Notes under the pieces: generated by a model | Databases searched by the model: none | What the model was told of the DNA's origin: nothing | What the model saw: only the letters and a program-made list of their open reading frames with translations | Translations under genes and position numbers: made by a program | In this document: positions 41,147 through 50,135 of the stretch, piece by piece | Layout of the letters: every line of letters starts with the position of its first letter | Position numbering within the stretch: position 1 is the stretch's first letter | Origin: Thermobacillus xylanilyticus | Lineage (GTDB): Bacteria > Bacillota > Bacilli > Paenibacillales > Paenibacillaceae | Reading direction: 5' to 3' | Length of the DNA stretch: 64,000 nucleotides | Assembly: GCF_907165215.1 (NCBI RefSeq) | Contig: NZ_CAJRAY010000019.1 | Coordinates: forward strand, 1-64,000

Positions 41147-41938
41147 CTAGAGATCTTGCCCATCAAAATCATCATAAGACGAGGGGACAGGAAAATGGTG
41201 TAGTATCCAATTATCAACTTGGCTTACTTGATCCGACATGTTGACGCCGATAATATATACGTTTTCCAGCAAATCGTTCGTCCTGAAATAACGGTACAAC
41301 GTCTTTGCGTAAATCGAATCGCTCAAAATCGAGTAAATAGCCAAACATTTTAATTCATTTTCCGTAAAAAACGATTTGAAGGTCGTAGCATAGGCTCTCT
41401 TTAACGATTCGTTGTCATAGATATTATTGATCGCCTCGAGAGCTGAAGACACCAGACTGACAAAAACGGTAAACCAATAATGGTTAATTTTGATGTACCG
41501 ATCAAACGCTCCGACATTCCCATCATTCGCTTCTGCGATGTCCAGTTCTTCATCAGATCTTAAATCCGTCAATCTTTCCAATTCAATGTCTCCGTTAAAA
41601 ATATCATCCTCCACTTTTTTCAGAATGACATCGACACGTATGATTTGTTGCAATTCCTGAATCCTGCTCAAAATCAATTCATACTTTTTCGAAATGTTTC
41701 CCTCTTTGTTCGCTTTGTTCTGATAGTAGAGTGTGACGACAACCGTAACCAACGTAATACCGGAAAAGATCGTGTTCAATGCGCCGAACGAATCTCCGAA
41801 CTGTCCGCGTGTTTCCCAACGGTTGATGAAGGTTGTAACCATCAAAGCATAACATGCTACAAGGAGCAGCAATCCCAGGTATAGAACGATTGTCGCTCTC
41901 TTGACACGACTACTCCCGGATATCCTTCTCTTACCCAT
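41147..41938 (-). CDS. PutAbiC-like membrane protein, candidate phage abortive-infection factor
   Basis: A 263-residue protein: two N-terminal membrane helices (residues about 17-37 and 50-70) joined by RGQFGDSFGALNTIFSG, the signature loop of the putative phage abortive infection (PutAbiC) family, then a helical cytoplasmic domain of about 190 residues containing NHYWFTVFVSLVSSALE. Start ATG 41938 with GGAGG. The gene is clearly AT-rich against its surroundings, which suggests recent transfer. It stands alone, beside a decayed phosphotransferase gene. Function rests on family resemblance seen by eye. Confidence 0.65.
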   Translation of the reverse strand: MGKRRISGSSRVKRATIVLYLGLLLLVACYALMVTTFINRWETRGQFGDSFGALNTIFSGITLVTVVVTLYYQNKANKEGNISKKYELILSRIQELQQIIRVDVILKKVEDDIFNGDIELERLTDLRSDEELDIAEANDGNVGAFDRYIKINHYWFTVFVSLVSSALEAINNIYDNESLKRAYATTFKSFFTENELKCLAIYSILSDSIYAKTLYRYFRTNDLLENVYIIGVNMSDQVSQVDNWILHHFPVPSSYDDFDGQDL

Positions 41939-42081
41939 GAGAACCTCCGCAAACGTTTTCTATGAGTCTACAATACCAATCAATCACCCATCAAGTGATC
42001 AATTATATTCAAACATTACCCGTATTTCTCAACCGTTCTTGGTATGATGGTACTGGATGAATATCTTAGGAGGCGGTTGAA

Positions 42082-42850
42082 CTGAGCCATAATGCGGACA
42101 TCGCCCTAAAAGTCTTGTCTCAATATGCCGTTGTGTGCTGATCGCTCGATTTTATTGGCCACAGCGAAGCGCCGTCTATAAATTCACGGATCGGGAAAGC
42201 AACCATTTCAGTCTGGAAGTCCACAAGTCGAGAAGCGAAAACCTAGAAAGCTTCTGGGCGTCGCGGGAAGCGGTTCGTTCCAAGATGATATGGCTTCGCG
42301 CCTTAAGCCGGGAGACGGACATCACCCTGTCCGCTCCCGTCATGAACGTTCAAGGGGATCTCGTGACGATTGTGGACGGTGTCGCCTGCTCGCTGCTAAC
42401 ATGGGTGGAGGGCGAAGTGAGAAAGGATTTTGCGTCCGTGGAGAAAGTCAGCGCCATCGGCGAAATGACCGGCAAGCTGCACAGACAGTCGTCGAATTGG
42501 GCCATCCCGGAATCCTTCACGCGCCCGGTACTGGACGATGCCCGCATAATGAAGGCGTTCGTAAGCCTGGAATCCGCGTCCCTGGTCGGGCAAGCTTCCC
42601 GCGGACTTCGCTCCGGGCTGAGTTGCTTCGTGCCTACGCCAGACATTACGCGCTGCCGCGAAATCATGTCGAGCTGCTGGAAAGATTCTATCTCGCGGCG
42701 ATGCTCGATACGATGAACTTCTGGCTCGGCCTGCCGGACTGGACGGACTGGATGCCCGGCATCGTCCGCAAGCTCGCCGACCGGGAAGCGGCCGCATACC
42801 TCAAGGGTGAATCGTTCCTGTTCAACGGCGCACCGTATTGGGAATGACGA
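42082..42850 (+). pseudogene. Decayed aminoglycoside-phosphotransferase-like (APH fold) gene
   Basis: Fragments of one protein lie in different frames. A ribosome site AGGAGG (42069-42074) leads to CTG AGC CAT AAT (where ATG would be expected) and the frame LSHNADIALKVLSQYAVVC, then a stop at 42138. The frame from 42135 continues as an APH-type N-lobe (REAVRSKMIWLRALS, ITLSAPVM, LLTWVEGE, GEMTGKLHRQ). The C-terminus (ARHYALPRNHVELLERFYLA, FWLGLPDWTDW) is in the frame from about 42605. The central H-x-D-x2-x2-N catalytic loop is missing. So: lost start, at least two frameshifts and an internal deletion. Confidence 0.8.
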
Positions 42851-42865
42851 AGGAGCGGGTTGAAC

Positions 42866-43147
42866 ATGAACGACATGACGGCAATTGCGAAGGAAGTTTG
42901 GAATCCTGCATTCCGGGAACGCCTGCTCCATGCCTATTCCCGATATCGTCCGCTGCCGGATCGCCATGTCGAGCTGCTGGAGGGGTTCTACATCGCTTCG
43001 CAGCTCGATACGATGAGCTTCTGGCTCGGCCTGCCGGACTGGACGGAATGGCTGCCCGACCATATCCGCAAGCTGGCCGGCCGGGAAGCGGCCGCGTATC
43101 TCCGCGAGGAATCGTTCCTGTTCGGCGGCACGCCGTATTGGGAATGA
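42866..43147 (+). pseudogene. Duplicated C-terminal fragment of the phosphotransferase
   Basis: A 93-residue open frame whose last about 70 residues (LPDRHVELLEGFYIA, FWLGLPDWTEWLPDHIRKLAGREAAAYL by pieces, ending TPYWE) repeat the C-terminus of the decayed gene just before it; the DNA is roughly four-fifths identical over about 210 bases, offset 300 bases. ATG 42866 has GGAG 9-10 bases upstream, so it could still be translated. It lacks any kinase motif and is most likely a tandem-duplication remnant. Confidence 0.7.
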
Positions 43148-43156
43148 CAACAGGAA

Positions 43157-43187
43157 AGCCGCCCGACCTCCATTCGGTCGTGCGGCT
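43157..43187. terminator. Bidirectional terminator between the fragment and the LRR gene
   Basis: AGCCGCCCGACC (43157-43168) pairs with GGTCGTGCGGCT (43176-43187) with one mismatch, in the gap between two converging stops. Confidence 0.75.
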
Positions 43188-43195
43188 CATCATGC

Positions 43196-45037
43196 CTACG
43201 GACTCAATCGCTGGGGCGTCTTGTGCTCCGCCTTCGTGATCACGTTCCGGATGAAACGGACGGCTTCCGCGCGGGTCAGGTAGTCGTCGCCGAAATACCC
43301 TTCGATCGTGGCGGACGTCTTGCCGCTCGACAGCCCTTTGTCCAGCAGATACCGGATGGCGTCGTCCCCGGTCAGGCGCTGCCCTTGAGCGGCGGCGATC
43401 AACTCCGCCACGGCCCGCCTCGTGATCGGCTGGCTGCGCTGTTCCGGCCATACCGGATAGCCGTACGCCAGCGCGAACTCGTAATATTTCCGGCTCCACG
43501 GCGTGCTGACCGGTTCCTCGGCAAGCCCTCGCATCGCGATGAGCAGCATTTTGAGGAACTGTTCCTCCGTCGTGATGCCGGCCGGATCGAATTTTCCGTT
43601 CCCGATGCCGTTCACGATCCCGCGCTCATACGCCCACTGGATGTCCGTTTCCGCCCAATGTCCCGCGATATCGGCAAAAGGATGCCGGCCGCGGATGATC
43701 GGGAGGTCTACCCATTCTTCCGTATCTTCCCCGTCGTCCGTCTCTCCTGCCGGTGACTCCGGCTCGCCGGCTTCCGGGACGCCCGCGCCCGGGTCGGCCG
43801 TTCCGGAACTCGCGCCTCCTGTGCCGTCCGCCGCGCCCGGGCCGGCGGGAACGGGATCGCCGCCCGCAGGCGGTTCATCCTCATAAGGATACACCTTGCC
43901 GGGATTCTGATCGCTCACATCCACGGTCGATCCCCTGACCAGCCAGCGGTTGATCACCGTCGTGTTGTCGGCGCTTTCCGTGTCGATGCGATTGCGGGCG
44001 AGATACACTTCGTGCGGAACCAGGTTCTCGATCGGCTTCAGGCTCGAGATCCAGTTGTCTTGTGCATCGAGGATGAACAAATCATAGAAGTTTTTGAGCG
44101 CTTCGAGATCCCGGATCCGGTTGTCGTCCACCTTGAGCGTCCTCATCTGCGTCATCGATGCGATCGGCGACAGATCGGCAATGAAATTTCCGCCCGCGTC
44201 CAGCGCGACCATGCGGGACAGTCCGCTGATCGGAGTCAAATCGTGAATGGCGTTGTTGCGGATCGACAATTGGATCAGATTGGTCAGACGGCCGAGATGC
44301 CGAAGCTCGGCCTCTTCCCGCAAATTCACCTGGTTCAGATGCAAATGGCTGAGCCACGTGTTTGCGGTGAGCGATTCCAGGCTTCTGACCGGATTGCCGC
44401 TCAGATTGAGCTCACTGAGCGAAGTCCAGTTACGCACAACGTCAATGTTCACGATCCGGTTATTTTGCAGTTCCGCCCTCTCCAGATGGGTCAGACCTTC
44501 AAGTCCGTCCAGCGAAGCAATGCGATTGCCGGACAGGATCAGCGTTCTGAGCTCGGTCAGGCTGCCGAGCGGCCGGATATCCTCCAGCAGATTTCCTTGC
44601 AGATCGAGGCCCCGGAGCGTCGTCAGTTCCGTAATCGGGGTGACATCCCGGATCTCCCATCTGCTGGCAACCAGATAATCGACGTTGCACGGCTTGAACG
44701 CCTGGATGCCCTCAAGGGACCGGATCTTCCCCGGCGCCGAGGAATAGATCGTCAAGATGCGTTCCCATTTACGGGAGAATGCTTCGCAATAACGGGCAAT
44801 GTCCGATTGGCGAATCACATCGCCTTCGACACCCAGTTCCTTGATCGCCCACTGCTTCAGAATGGGATCCGGGAATTCCACGACCGGGTCCGAACCGGGC
44901 AGCGGAATCCGGATATCCGGAAGCGGGATCAAGGGTCCCGTCAAGGAAGCCGCGGCCGTACCGGTCCAGCCGGCTGCGCCGATCAGCAGCGCGCCCAGAA
45001 TCACCAGCAATGCCCTTAATCGGTGTCGGTGCCGCAC
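43196..45037 (-). CDS. Secreted leucine-rich-repeat protein with SLH anchor
   Basis: About 613 residues. Signal peptide (residues about 1-33), then about ten LRRs of the SDS22/internalin type (repeats such as LRGLDLQGNLLEDI, LRTLILSGNRIASL, LSELNLSGNPVRSL, LIQLSIRNNAIHDL), a Pro/Gly/Glu linker (residues about 390-440), and a C-terminal S-layer-homology region starting HPFADIAGHWAETDIQWAYE, with weaker SLH-like units after it. It is a cell-wall-bound recognition or adhesion protein. Start: GTG 45037 follows GGGGGAG at 6 bases; ATG 45064 overlaps the preceding stop (ATGA) without its own ribosome site. Confidence 0.85.
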   Translation of the reverse strand: MRHRHRLRALLVILGALLIGAAGWTGTAAASLTGPLIPLPDIRIPLPGSDPVVEFPDPILKQWAIKELGVEGDVIRQSDIARYCEAFSRKWERILTIYSSAPGKIRSLEGIQAFKPCNVDYLVASRWEIRDVTPITELTTLRGLDLQGNLLEDIRPLGSLTELRTLILSGNRIASLDGLEGLTHLERAELQNNRIVNIDVVRNWTSLSELNLSGNPVRSLESLTANTWLSHLHLNQVNLREEAELRHLGRLTNLIQLSIRNNAIHDLTPISGLSRMVALDAGGNFIADLSPIASMTQMRTLKVDDNRIRDLEALKNFYDLFILDAQDNWISSLKPIENLVPHEVYLARNRIDTESADNTTVINRWLVRGSTVDVSDQNPGKVYPYEDEPPAGGDPVPAGPGAADGTGGASSGTADPGAGVPEAGEPESPAGETDDGEDTEEWVDLPIIRGRHPFADIAGHWAETDIQWAYERGIVNGIGNGKFDPAGITTEEQFLKMLLIAMRGLAEEPVSTPWSRKYYEFALAYGYPVWPEQRSQPITRRAVAELIAAAQGQRLTGDDAIRYLLDKGLSSGKTSATIEGYFGDDYLTRAEAVRFIRNVITKAEHKTPQRLSP

Positions 45038-45060
45038 CTCCGTCTCCCCCTTCCGCCATC

Positions 45061-45756
45061 TCATTGATAGTACGATTTGTCCACCGCGATGCGCACCGCA
45101 GCCGACTTGTTCGGCTCGGTCGTCATGACGTCGACGGACAGCGTCCGGATGCCGGTGATGTCCACCTCGATTTCCTTCAGACCGTCGGCTTCCGTCACGA
45201 CGACCGACTTCAGGATGACCGTACCCGTCGGGTCGTTCCGGTTCACGATCCGCAGGTCGACGTCGTCGCCGTCCACATCGACATAGAGCACCAATTTGGA
45301 ATACTTCGCATCCGGCTCGAGCTGGATATAGCTGTTGGAGTTGATGACGTTTCCGAACAGCGCCACGGTGCCGTGGTCGGTTCCGTTGATCAACCGCTGC
45401 GAAGCGTCGCTGATGATCCGCGAAGACACCGGCCGGTAATTCTCGGTGATGACCGGCACTTTGGTCGTCCTCTCGCCGATGTAGATCGTTTTGCTGGCCG
45501 CATCGTAGGCGATCGGCACGCTCAGCGCTTCCGCCACGGCGCGCACCGGGAGATACGTCCGGCCTTCGAACGTCATGGGATAGAGCCGCTCGCCGGCGAC
45601 GTTCATTTCCCACGGTCCGCCGTTCAGCACAATGGCGATCTCCTTGTTCAGATAGGCCCGCACCTCTTGCAGCAGGGCATCCCCCGCCGCGGTAAGCGAG
45701 AGCGAGAAGCCAACCATCATCGAAATGACCGCCGTCAGTAACATGCGCGTTTTCAT
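45061..45756 (-). CDS. Exported copper-amine-oxidase-N-like domain protein
   Basis: A 231-residue exported protein: signal peptide (residues about 1-24), a copper amine oxidase N-terminal (stalk) domain (IAIVLNGGPWEMNV, RTYLPVRAVAEALSVPIAYD, KTIYIG), and a C-terminal NPCBM-like beta domain (YSKLVLYVDVDGDDV, LSVDVMTTEP). These domains are thought to bind cell wall; no oxidase is present. Start: ATG 45756 with GGAGG 11 bases away, or TTG 45762 at 5. Its stop overlaps the possible ATG of the LRR-SLH gene, so the two envelope proteins form an operon. Confidence 0.85.
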   Translation of the reverse strand: MKTRMLLTAVISMMVGFSLSLTAAGDALLQEVRAYLNKEIAIVLNGGPWEMNVAGERLYPMTFEGRTYLPVRAVAEALSVPIAYDAASKTIYIGERTTKVPVITENYRPVSSRIISDASQRLINGTDHGTVALFGNVINSNSYIQLEPDAKYSKLVLYVDVDGDDVDLRIVNRNDPTGTVILKSVVVTEADGLKEIEVDITGIRTLSVDVMTTEPNKSAAVRIAVDKSYYQ

Positions 45757-46004
45757 CGTCAATGCAACCTCCATCAAGGTGAAATGGTTATGGAACAGTC
45801 CCGCCGATCCTGATCCCATCGTAAGGGAAGCCGACTCCCACTTTCACTGCCACCCTCGCCGAAATTTCACCGCGCGCGGATGGGACTTGAGTCACTGTCG
45901 CCAAAGCCCTCCCCATCTGGCGATAAATTCCTTATTTCGTACAATATCCATCCGGAATTGGGACATTTATAATGAGAAATACAGACGGGGAAAGGAGAGA
46001 GGTC

Positions 46005-48032
46005 ATGAAGAAAGTGCACGATCTGCTGTCCGAAAGGCGGTGTTTTGTAGGCCGGAAGGATGAGCTGGCACTGATGGCGGATCATCTCTCCCGAAAAAAT
46101 GAGAGCTGGGGCATTCTTCACGTGCACGGTCCCGCCGGCATGGGGAAGACCGCGCTGCTTCAACAATTCGCCCTGATGAACGGCTCGATCCCGTCGATCT
46201 ATGTCAAAGCCAATCCGGCGTTTGCCGACCCGGAACAATTCGAACAGGCCGTCCGCCGCAGACTGGCGCAGCTTGCGGTCGGGGAAGACGGCCCGTCGGC
46301 CGGCATGAGTCTTGCGGATACGCTGAACCATGTTGCGGGGAAACACGGGGGGCTGATGCTCCTGCTCGACGGCCTGAGCGAATGGACGGATATCGGGTAT
46401 TGGCTGCGCGAGGAATGGCTGCTGACCCTGTCCACGGACATCCTGGTGTTCAGCGCCGGCAGGCAGCCGCTGATCAGCTGGCAGACGCTTGACAGTTGGG
46501 CGCATCTCATCCGGAACATCCCCCTCGGTCCGCTGCCCAAGGCGGACTGGATCCGGTATGCCGCCGCGCACGGCATCACGGACCTGAAGACGATCGATCT
46601 CATCGGCCGGGTATCGGAAGGCGTTCCCCTGGCGATCAACCTCGTCTGTCAAGACATCCGCTCGCGGGGCGGGAAATGGCGTCCGGAGACGGACAAACGC
46701 TCGCTGCTGGACATGTTCGACCGGGTGATCCTGCATCCGGACAATCTGTCCGGGGTCAACCGGCTGCTGCTGGATCTGGCATCGCTCGTCTATACGTTTG
46801 ACCACGAGATGCTGGAATACATTCTGGGAGAAACCATCCCCACCGCCGAGTTTCAGCTTCTGTGCCAATCCTCGTTCGTCCGCGTTAATCCCGAGGGCGG
46901 CTGGACGGTCAGCAACGGCATCCGAAGGTGGGCGAAGGAAGGGCTCAAGCGGCGTTCTCCCGAAGCCTATGCGCAGTACAAGCTCCGGGCGGAGCAGATC
47001 CTGGAGCGCAGGACAGCCGCCGCGGCATCGTCGGCCAACGAGGTCCAGCAAGAGATGCGCAGCGGAAAAATGTTTCTCCACGACAACGACATCATCCACG
47101 GCTATATCTACTACGACGATGGGCTGCACTTGGCGGGCCGGCCCGCCAGACGCGAAGATATCCCGCTTCTCCGGGAGATGTACCTGAAGCACATCGTCGC
47201 ATACCCGGAAAACTTGCCGGACACTTCGCATCAGGAACAATATCTGACGGATGTGTGGAACGTCGATCCGTCCGTCATCCATGTCTTCGAGGATGAAGGC
47301 CGGCTGGCCGGATTTTACGCCGCGCTGCCGCTGGACGATCCGCGTTTCCGCGAGTTGCTGGACCGCAACCCGGCAACCCGGGCATTCTCCGCCTGCACGC
47401 CGCCGGAACCCTGCGACTGGCTGTATTGGCTGATCGCGAGCGATCCTCCGCTTGATCAGGGATTCGCGGGACAGGTGCTGCGCGACATGCTGCAGAACAA
47501 GCTTCCGGGCAACCGGATCACGATGATGATGCCTTCGGTCGAGTTCACCGAAGCGGCCAAACTGGTCGGGTTCCGGGAAGTGCCGGAAGCGTTCTGCCCT
47601 TCGGACGACGGCTGCAGCTTCTATTTCTTTCAGCTCGATGCAAGGCAGCGCACTGCCGGGAATCCGGACCCCAAGGAAGCATCGGAAATGTGGATGGAGA
47701 TCGCCAAGACACTCCTTGCGTCGTTCAAGCAGCTGGAGCTTCGGGAACCGGTGCTGCATCAATGTCAGCGCATATGGGGAACGCACTACAGTCTGAGCCA
47801 GCTGGTAAGGTATGTGCAAAATACGATCATCAGCGAATGGCGGCGTCTGGAACACGGATCCCCGAAGGAGCGGAAGATGGCCCGGATTCTGTACTACGCC
47901 TACATGCAGAAGATCGGCACGCACGAAGTGGTCGCCGAACGGCTGGGGCTTCCGTCGTCCACCTACTACCGTTACTTGAGCAAGCTGATTCGGGAGATTG
48001 CGCGCGCGTTGCAATATTACAGGGGAGTCTGA
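46005..48032 (+). CDS. STAND-like AAA ATPase with acetyltransferase-like and HTH-like C-terminal parts
   Basis: A 675-residue protein. RRCFVGRKDELALMADHL then Walker A GPAGMGKT (42-49) and Walker B LMLLLDGLSEW (117-127) define a STAND/AAA_16-type NTPase (to about 330). Residues about 385-560 resemble a GNAT acetyltransferase fold (ARREDIPLLREMYLKHI, HVFEDEGRLAGFYAALPL). The last 60 residues, HEVVAERLGLPSSTYYRYLSKLIREIA, form a HTH. It looks like a signal-sensing regulator. Start ATG 46005 after AAAGGAGAGAGG; a TATAAT -10 lies at 45968-45973. Monocistronic, followed by a repeat array. Confidence 0.75.
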   Translation: MKKVHDLLSERRCFVGRKDELALMADHLSRKNESWGILHVHGPAGMGKTALLQQFALMNGSIPSIYVKANPAFADPEQFEQAVRRRLAQLAVGEDGPSAGMSLADTLNHVAGKHGGLMLLLDGLSEWTDIGYWLREEWLLTLSTDILVFSAGRQPLISWQTLDSWAHLIRNIPLGPLPKADWIRYAAAHGITDLKTIDLIGRVSEGVPLAINLVCQDIRSRGGKWRPETDKRSLLDMFDRVILHPDNLSGVNRLLLDLASLVYTFDHEMLEYILGETIPTAEFQLLCQSSFVRVNPEGGWTVSNGIRRWAKEGLKRRSPEAYAQYKLRAEQILERRTAAAASSANEVQQEMRSGKMFLHDNDIIHGYIYYDDGLHLAGRPARREDIPLLREMYLKHIVAYPENLPDTSHQEQYLTDVWNVDPSVIHVFEDEGRLAGFYAALPLDDPRFRELLDRNPATRAFSACTPPEPCDWLYWLIASDPPLDQGFAGQVLRDMLQNKLPGNRITMMMPSVEFTEAAKLVGFREVPEAFCPSDDGCSFYFFQLDARQRTAGNPDPKEASEMWMEIAKTLLASFKQLELREPVLHQCQRIWGTHYSLSQLVRYVQNTIISEWRRLEHGSPKERKMARILYYAYMQKIGTHEVVAERLGLPSSTYYRYLSKLIREIARALQYYRGV

Positions 48033-48100
48033 CGCACAGGTCAGCCTCCCTTTTGTGTGTCCAGTCCGGGGTGACCGGCGTGTAGTGGAAATGCGGAACG

Positions 48101-48272
48101 TGGTGCAAATGTGCACCATATCAAGCCCGAAAAAGGTGGAACAGCCAAATATGGTGCAAATCTGCACCTTATTCACCAGATTTCGTAAAAATAGTTCAAA
48201 TGTAGTGCAAATCTGCACCATATTCACCAGATCCCGCGAAATTCGTCCAAAATGTAGTGCAAATTTGCACCA
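48101..48272. repeat. Four-copy palindromic intergenic repeat, 51-bp period
   Basis: Palindromic cores TGGTGCAAATGTGCACCA (48101-48118), TGGTGCAAATCTGCACCT (48152-48169), TAGTGCAAATCTGCACCA (48203-48220) and TAGTGCAAATTTGCACCA (48255-48272) are spaced 51, 51 and 52 bp. The spacers are also related, sharing TATTCACCAGAT and a later TTC/TCC-AAA-TG. Noncoding, between the STAND-like gene and the siderophore ABC operon (converging). Confidence 0.9.
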
Positions 48273-48333
48273 AATCAGCGCATAAAAACGGCAAAGACTC
48301 CGGCGCATGCCGAAGCCCCAACCCATTCCCTCA

Positions 48334-49086
48334 TTAATATACCGCGATCTTGCCGTACGGCCCCTTGATGATCTCGATTTTCGTCTCGAAGATGTCCGAC
48401 AGAAGATCCGGCTTCATGATATCTTCCACCGTGCCGAACGCGGCGATCTGCCCGTTCTTCATCGCGCAGATGCGGTCGGAGTACCGCGCCGCAAAGTTGA
48501 TGTCGTGCAGCACCATGAGGATGGTCCGGCCGAGCTCATTTGCCGCCCGCCGCAAATGTTCCATCATCTGCACGGACCGGGCGATGTCCAGATTGTTGAG
48601 CGGTTCGTCAAGGAGCACGTATTCCGTCTCCTGGCACAGCACCATGGCGACGTACGCCCGCTGCCGCTGGCCGCCCGACAGTTCGTCCAGAAACCGGTGC
48701 TCGAGATCGGTCAGCTCGAAGAAGCCGATATATTTCGAGATGATCGCTTCGTCTTCCTTCGTGAGCCGGCCCCTGGAGTACGGGAACCGGCCGAATCCGA
48801 CGAGCTGCCGGACCGTCAGCCGCGTGATGAAGTGATTCTCCTGCCGGAGGATGGTCAGAATTTTCGCAATGTCGTTCGACCTGGACCTCGCGACGTCCAT
48901 GTTCGCGACCCGGATCTGCCCCTCGTCCATGTTGAGCAGCCGGCCGATCATGAGCAGCGTGGTCGACTTGCCCGCGCCGTTGGGGCCGATCAGCGAGGTG
49001 ATTCCCGCCTTCGGAATCTCGATGTTCAGGGGACCGATCCGAACCTCGTCACCGTACGATTTCCTTACGCTTCTTAATGTGATCAT
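48334..49086 (-). CDS. Siderophore ABC transporter ATPase (YclP-like)
   Basis: A 250-residue ATPase. Walker A GPNGAGKST, signature LSGGQRQR, Walker B YVLLDEPLNNLD, H-loop VLHD. The MITLRSVRKSYG opening and LRQENHFITRLTVRQLVGFGRFPYSRGR stretch (by pieces) are typical of the iron-siderophore class close to YclP of Bacillus subtilis. ATG 49086 overlaps the permease stop (ATGA). Last gene of a four-gene iron-uptake operon. Confidence 0.92.
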   Translation of the reverse strand: MITLRSVRKSYGDEVRIGPLNIEIPKAGITSLIGPNGAGKSTTLLMIGRLLNMDEGQIRVANMDVARSRSNDIAKILTILRQENHFITRLTVRQLVGFGRFPYSRGRLTKEDEAIISKYIGFFELTDLEHRFLDELSGGQRQRAYVAMVLCQETEYVLLDEPLNNLDIARSVQMMEHLRRAANELGRTILMVLHDINFAARYSDRICAMKNGQIAAFGTVEDIMKPDLLSDIFETKIEIIKGPYGKIAVY

Positions 49087-50135
49087 AGCGACCTCTTCCT
49101 CAAAATGACGATCAGAAACGCGATGCCGCCGAACAGTTCGATGATGACCGATACGACGGTCTGCGCGCGGAACACGTGATACAGCAGCAGATACGCGGTT
49201 GTCAGCATGCAGAACCCGATCGCGAACGCCATCGGCAGCACATACCGGTGGTCGTATGTAGGAGCCGCCTGATAGCTCAGCAGCGCAACGAGAAATCCGA
49301 AGAAAGTCATCGGACCGACGAGCGTCGTCGAGACCGACATCAGGACGGCGATCAGGACGAGCACCAGGATGATGTTCGCCTGATAGTTCACGCCGAACGC
49401 GGTCGACACATCCTTGCCCAGCGACAGGACGTTCAGCTTCCTGGAGAGCAGGTACAGGCACAGCACCGTCACGAGGACGAGCGGGATGACGATCGGGAAA
49501 TATTCCGCGTCCGCGTTGTTGACCGAGCCGATCAGACGGGCCTGCAGCAGATCGAACTCGGACGGCGAGAGCACCCGGCGCATAAATCCGGACACCGCGT
49601 TCAGCCCGGCGCCGATGATGATGCCGATGAGCAGCATCAGATGCAGGTTGCCGTACTTGCCCGACAACAGCCAGCCGAACAGGATCAGGCTCAAGGCGAT
49701 CATCAGCGCAACCTGCAGGAAGAAAGCGCCCGTGCCGGTAAACTTGACGAGCGCCGCCGCGCCGAAGAAGAAGAGCACGCTCGTCTGGATGAACGAATAC
49801 AGCGATTCATAGCCCAGCAGCGACGGCGTGATGATCCGGTTGCTCGTGACCGACTGGAAGGCGACCGTCGAGAAGCTGTGGCAGAGCGCCGCGATGAACA
49901 TGGCGACGACGGCCGTAAGCCGCCGCTTCACCACCGGGATGAACGACGGCGAATCGACGGGTACCGGATTTTTGTACAGGATGAGTCCGAGCGTGGCCAG
50001 CAACCCGACGCCGATGAACAGGATGAGCAGCATCCAGTAGCGCCGCTCGTCTCTCCGGGTGCGGAAAGCGCCGGTGGTTCGGGCGCGAAGGCTGCCGCTG
50101 GCGTTTGTGGCAAGACCGATATCCAGTGTGCTCAT
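49083..50135 (-). CDS. Siderophore ABC transporter permease (YclO-like)
   Basis: A 350-residue FecCD-type permease with nine or ten membrane segments. RRLTAVVAMFIAALCHSFSTVAFQ and TPSLLGYESLY contain the family loop motifs, and VGPMTFFGFLVALLSYQ the later one. A Gly/Arg/Thr-rich cytosolic N-terminus of about 30 residues precedes the first helix. ATG 50135 overlaps the preceding permease stop. Confidence 0.92.
   Translation of the reverse strand: MSTLDIGLATNASGSLRARTTGAFRTRRDERRYWMLLILFIGVGLLATLGLILYKNPVPVDSPSFIPVVKRRLTAVVAMFIAALCHSFSTVAFQSVTSNRIITPSLLGYESLYSFIQTSVLFFFGAAALVKFTGTGAFFLQVALMIALSLILFGWLLSGKYGNLHLMLLIGIIIGAGLNAVSGFMRRVLSPSEFDLLQARLIGSVNNADAEYFPIVIPLVLVTVLCLYLLSRKLNVLSLGKDVSTAFGVNYQANIILVLVLIAVLMSVSTTLVGPMTFFGFLVALLSYQAAPTYDHRYVLPMAFAIGFCMLTTAYLLLYHVFRAQTVVSVIIELFGGIAFLIVILRKRSL

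Noticed and set aside
48101-48272. CRISPR array
   Set aside because: The repeated cores are short palindromes and the spacers are related to each other; no cas genes are nearby.
45867-48326. 819-codon minus-strand frame opposite the STAND-like gene
   Set aside because: No ribosome site or known motif; the plus strand has Walker motifs and a proper start. It also runs through the palindromic repeats.
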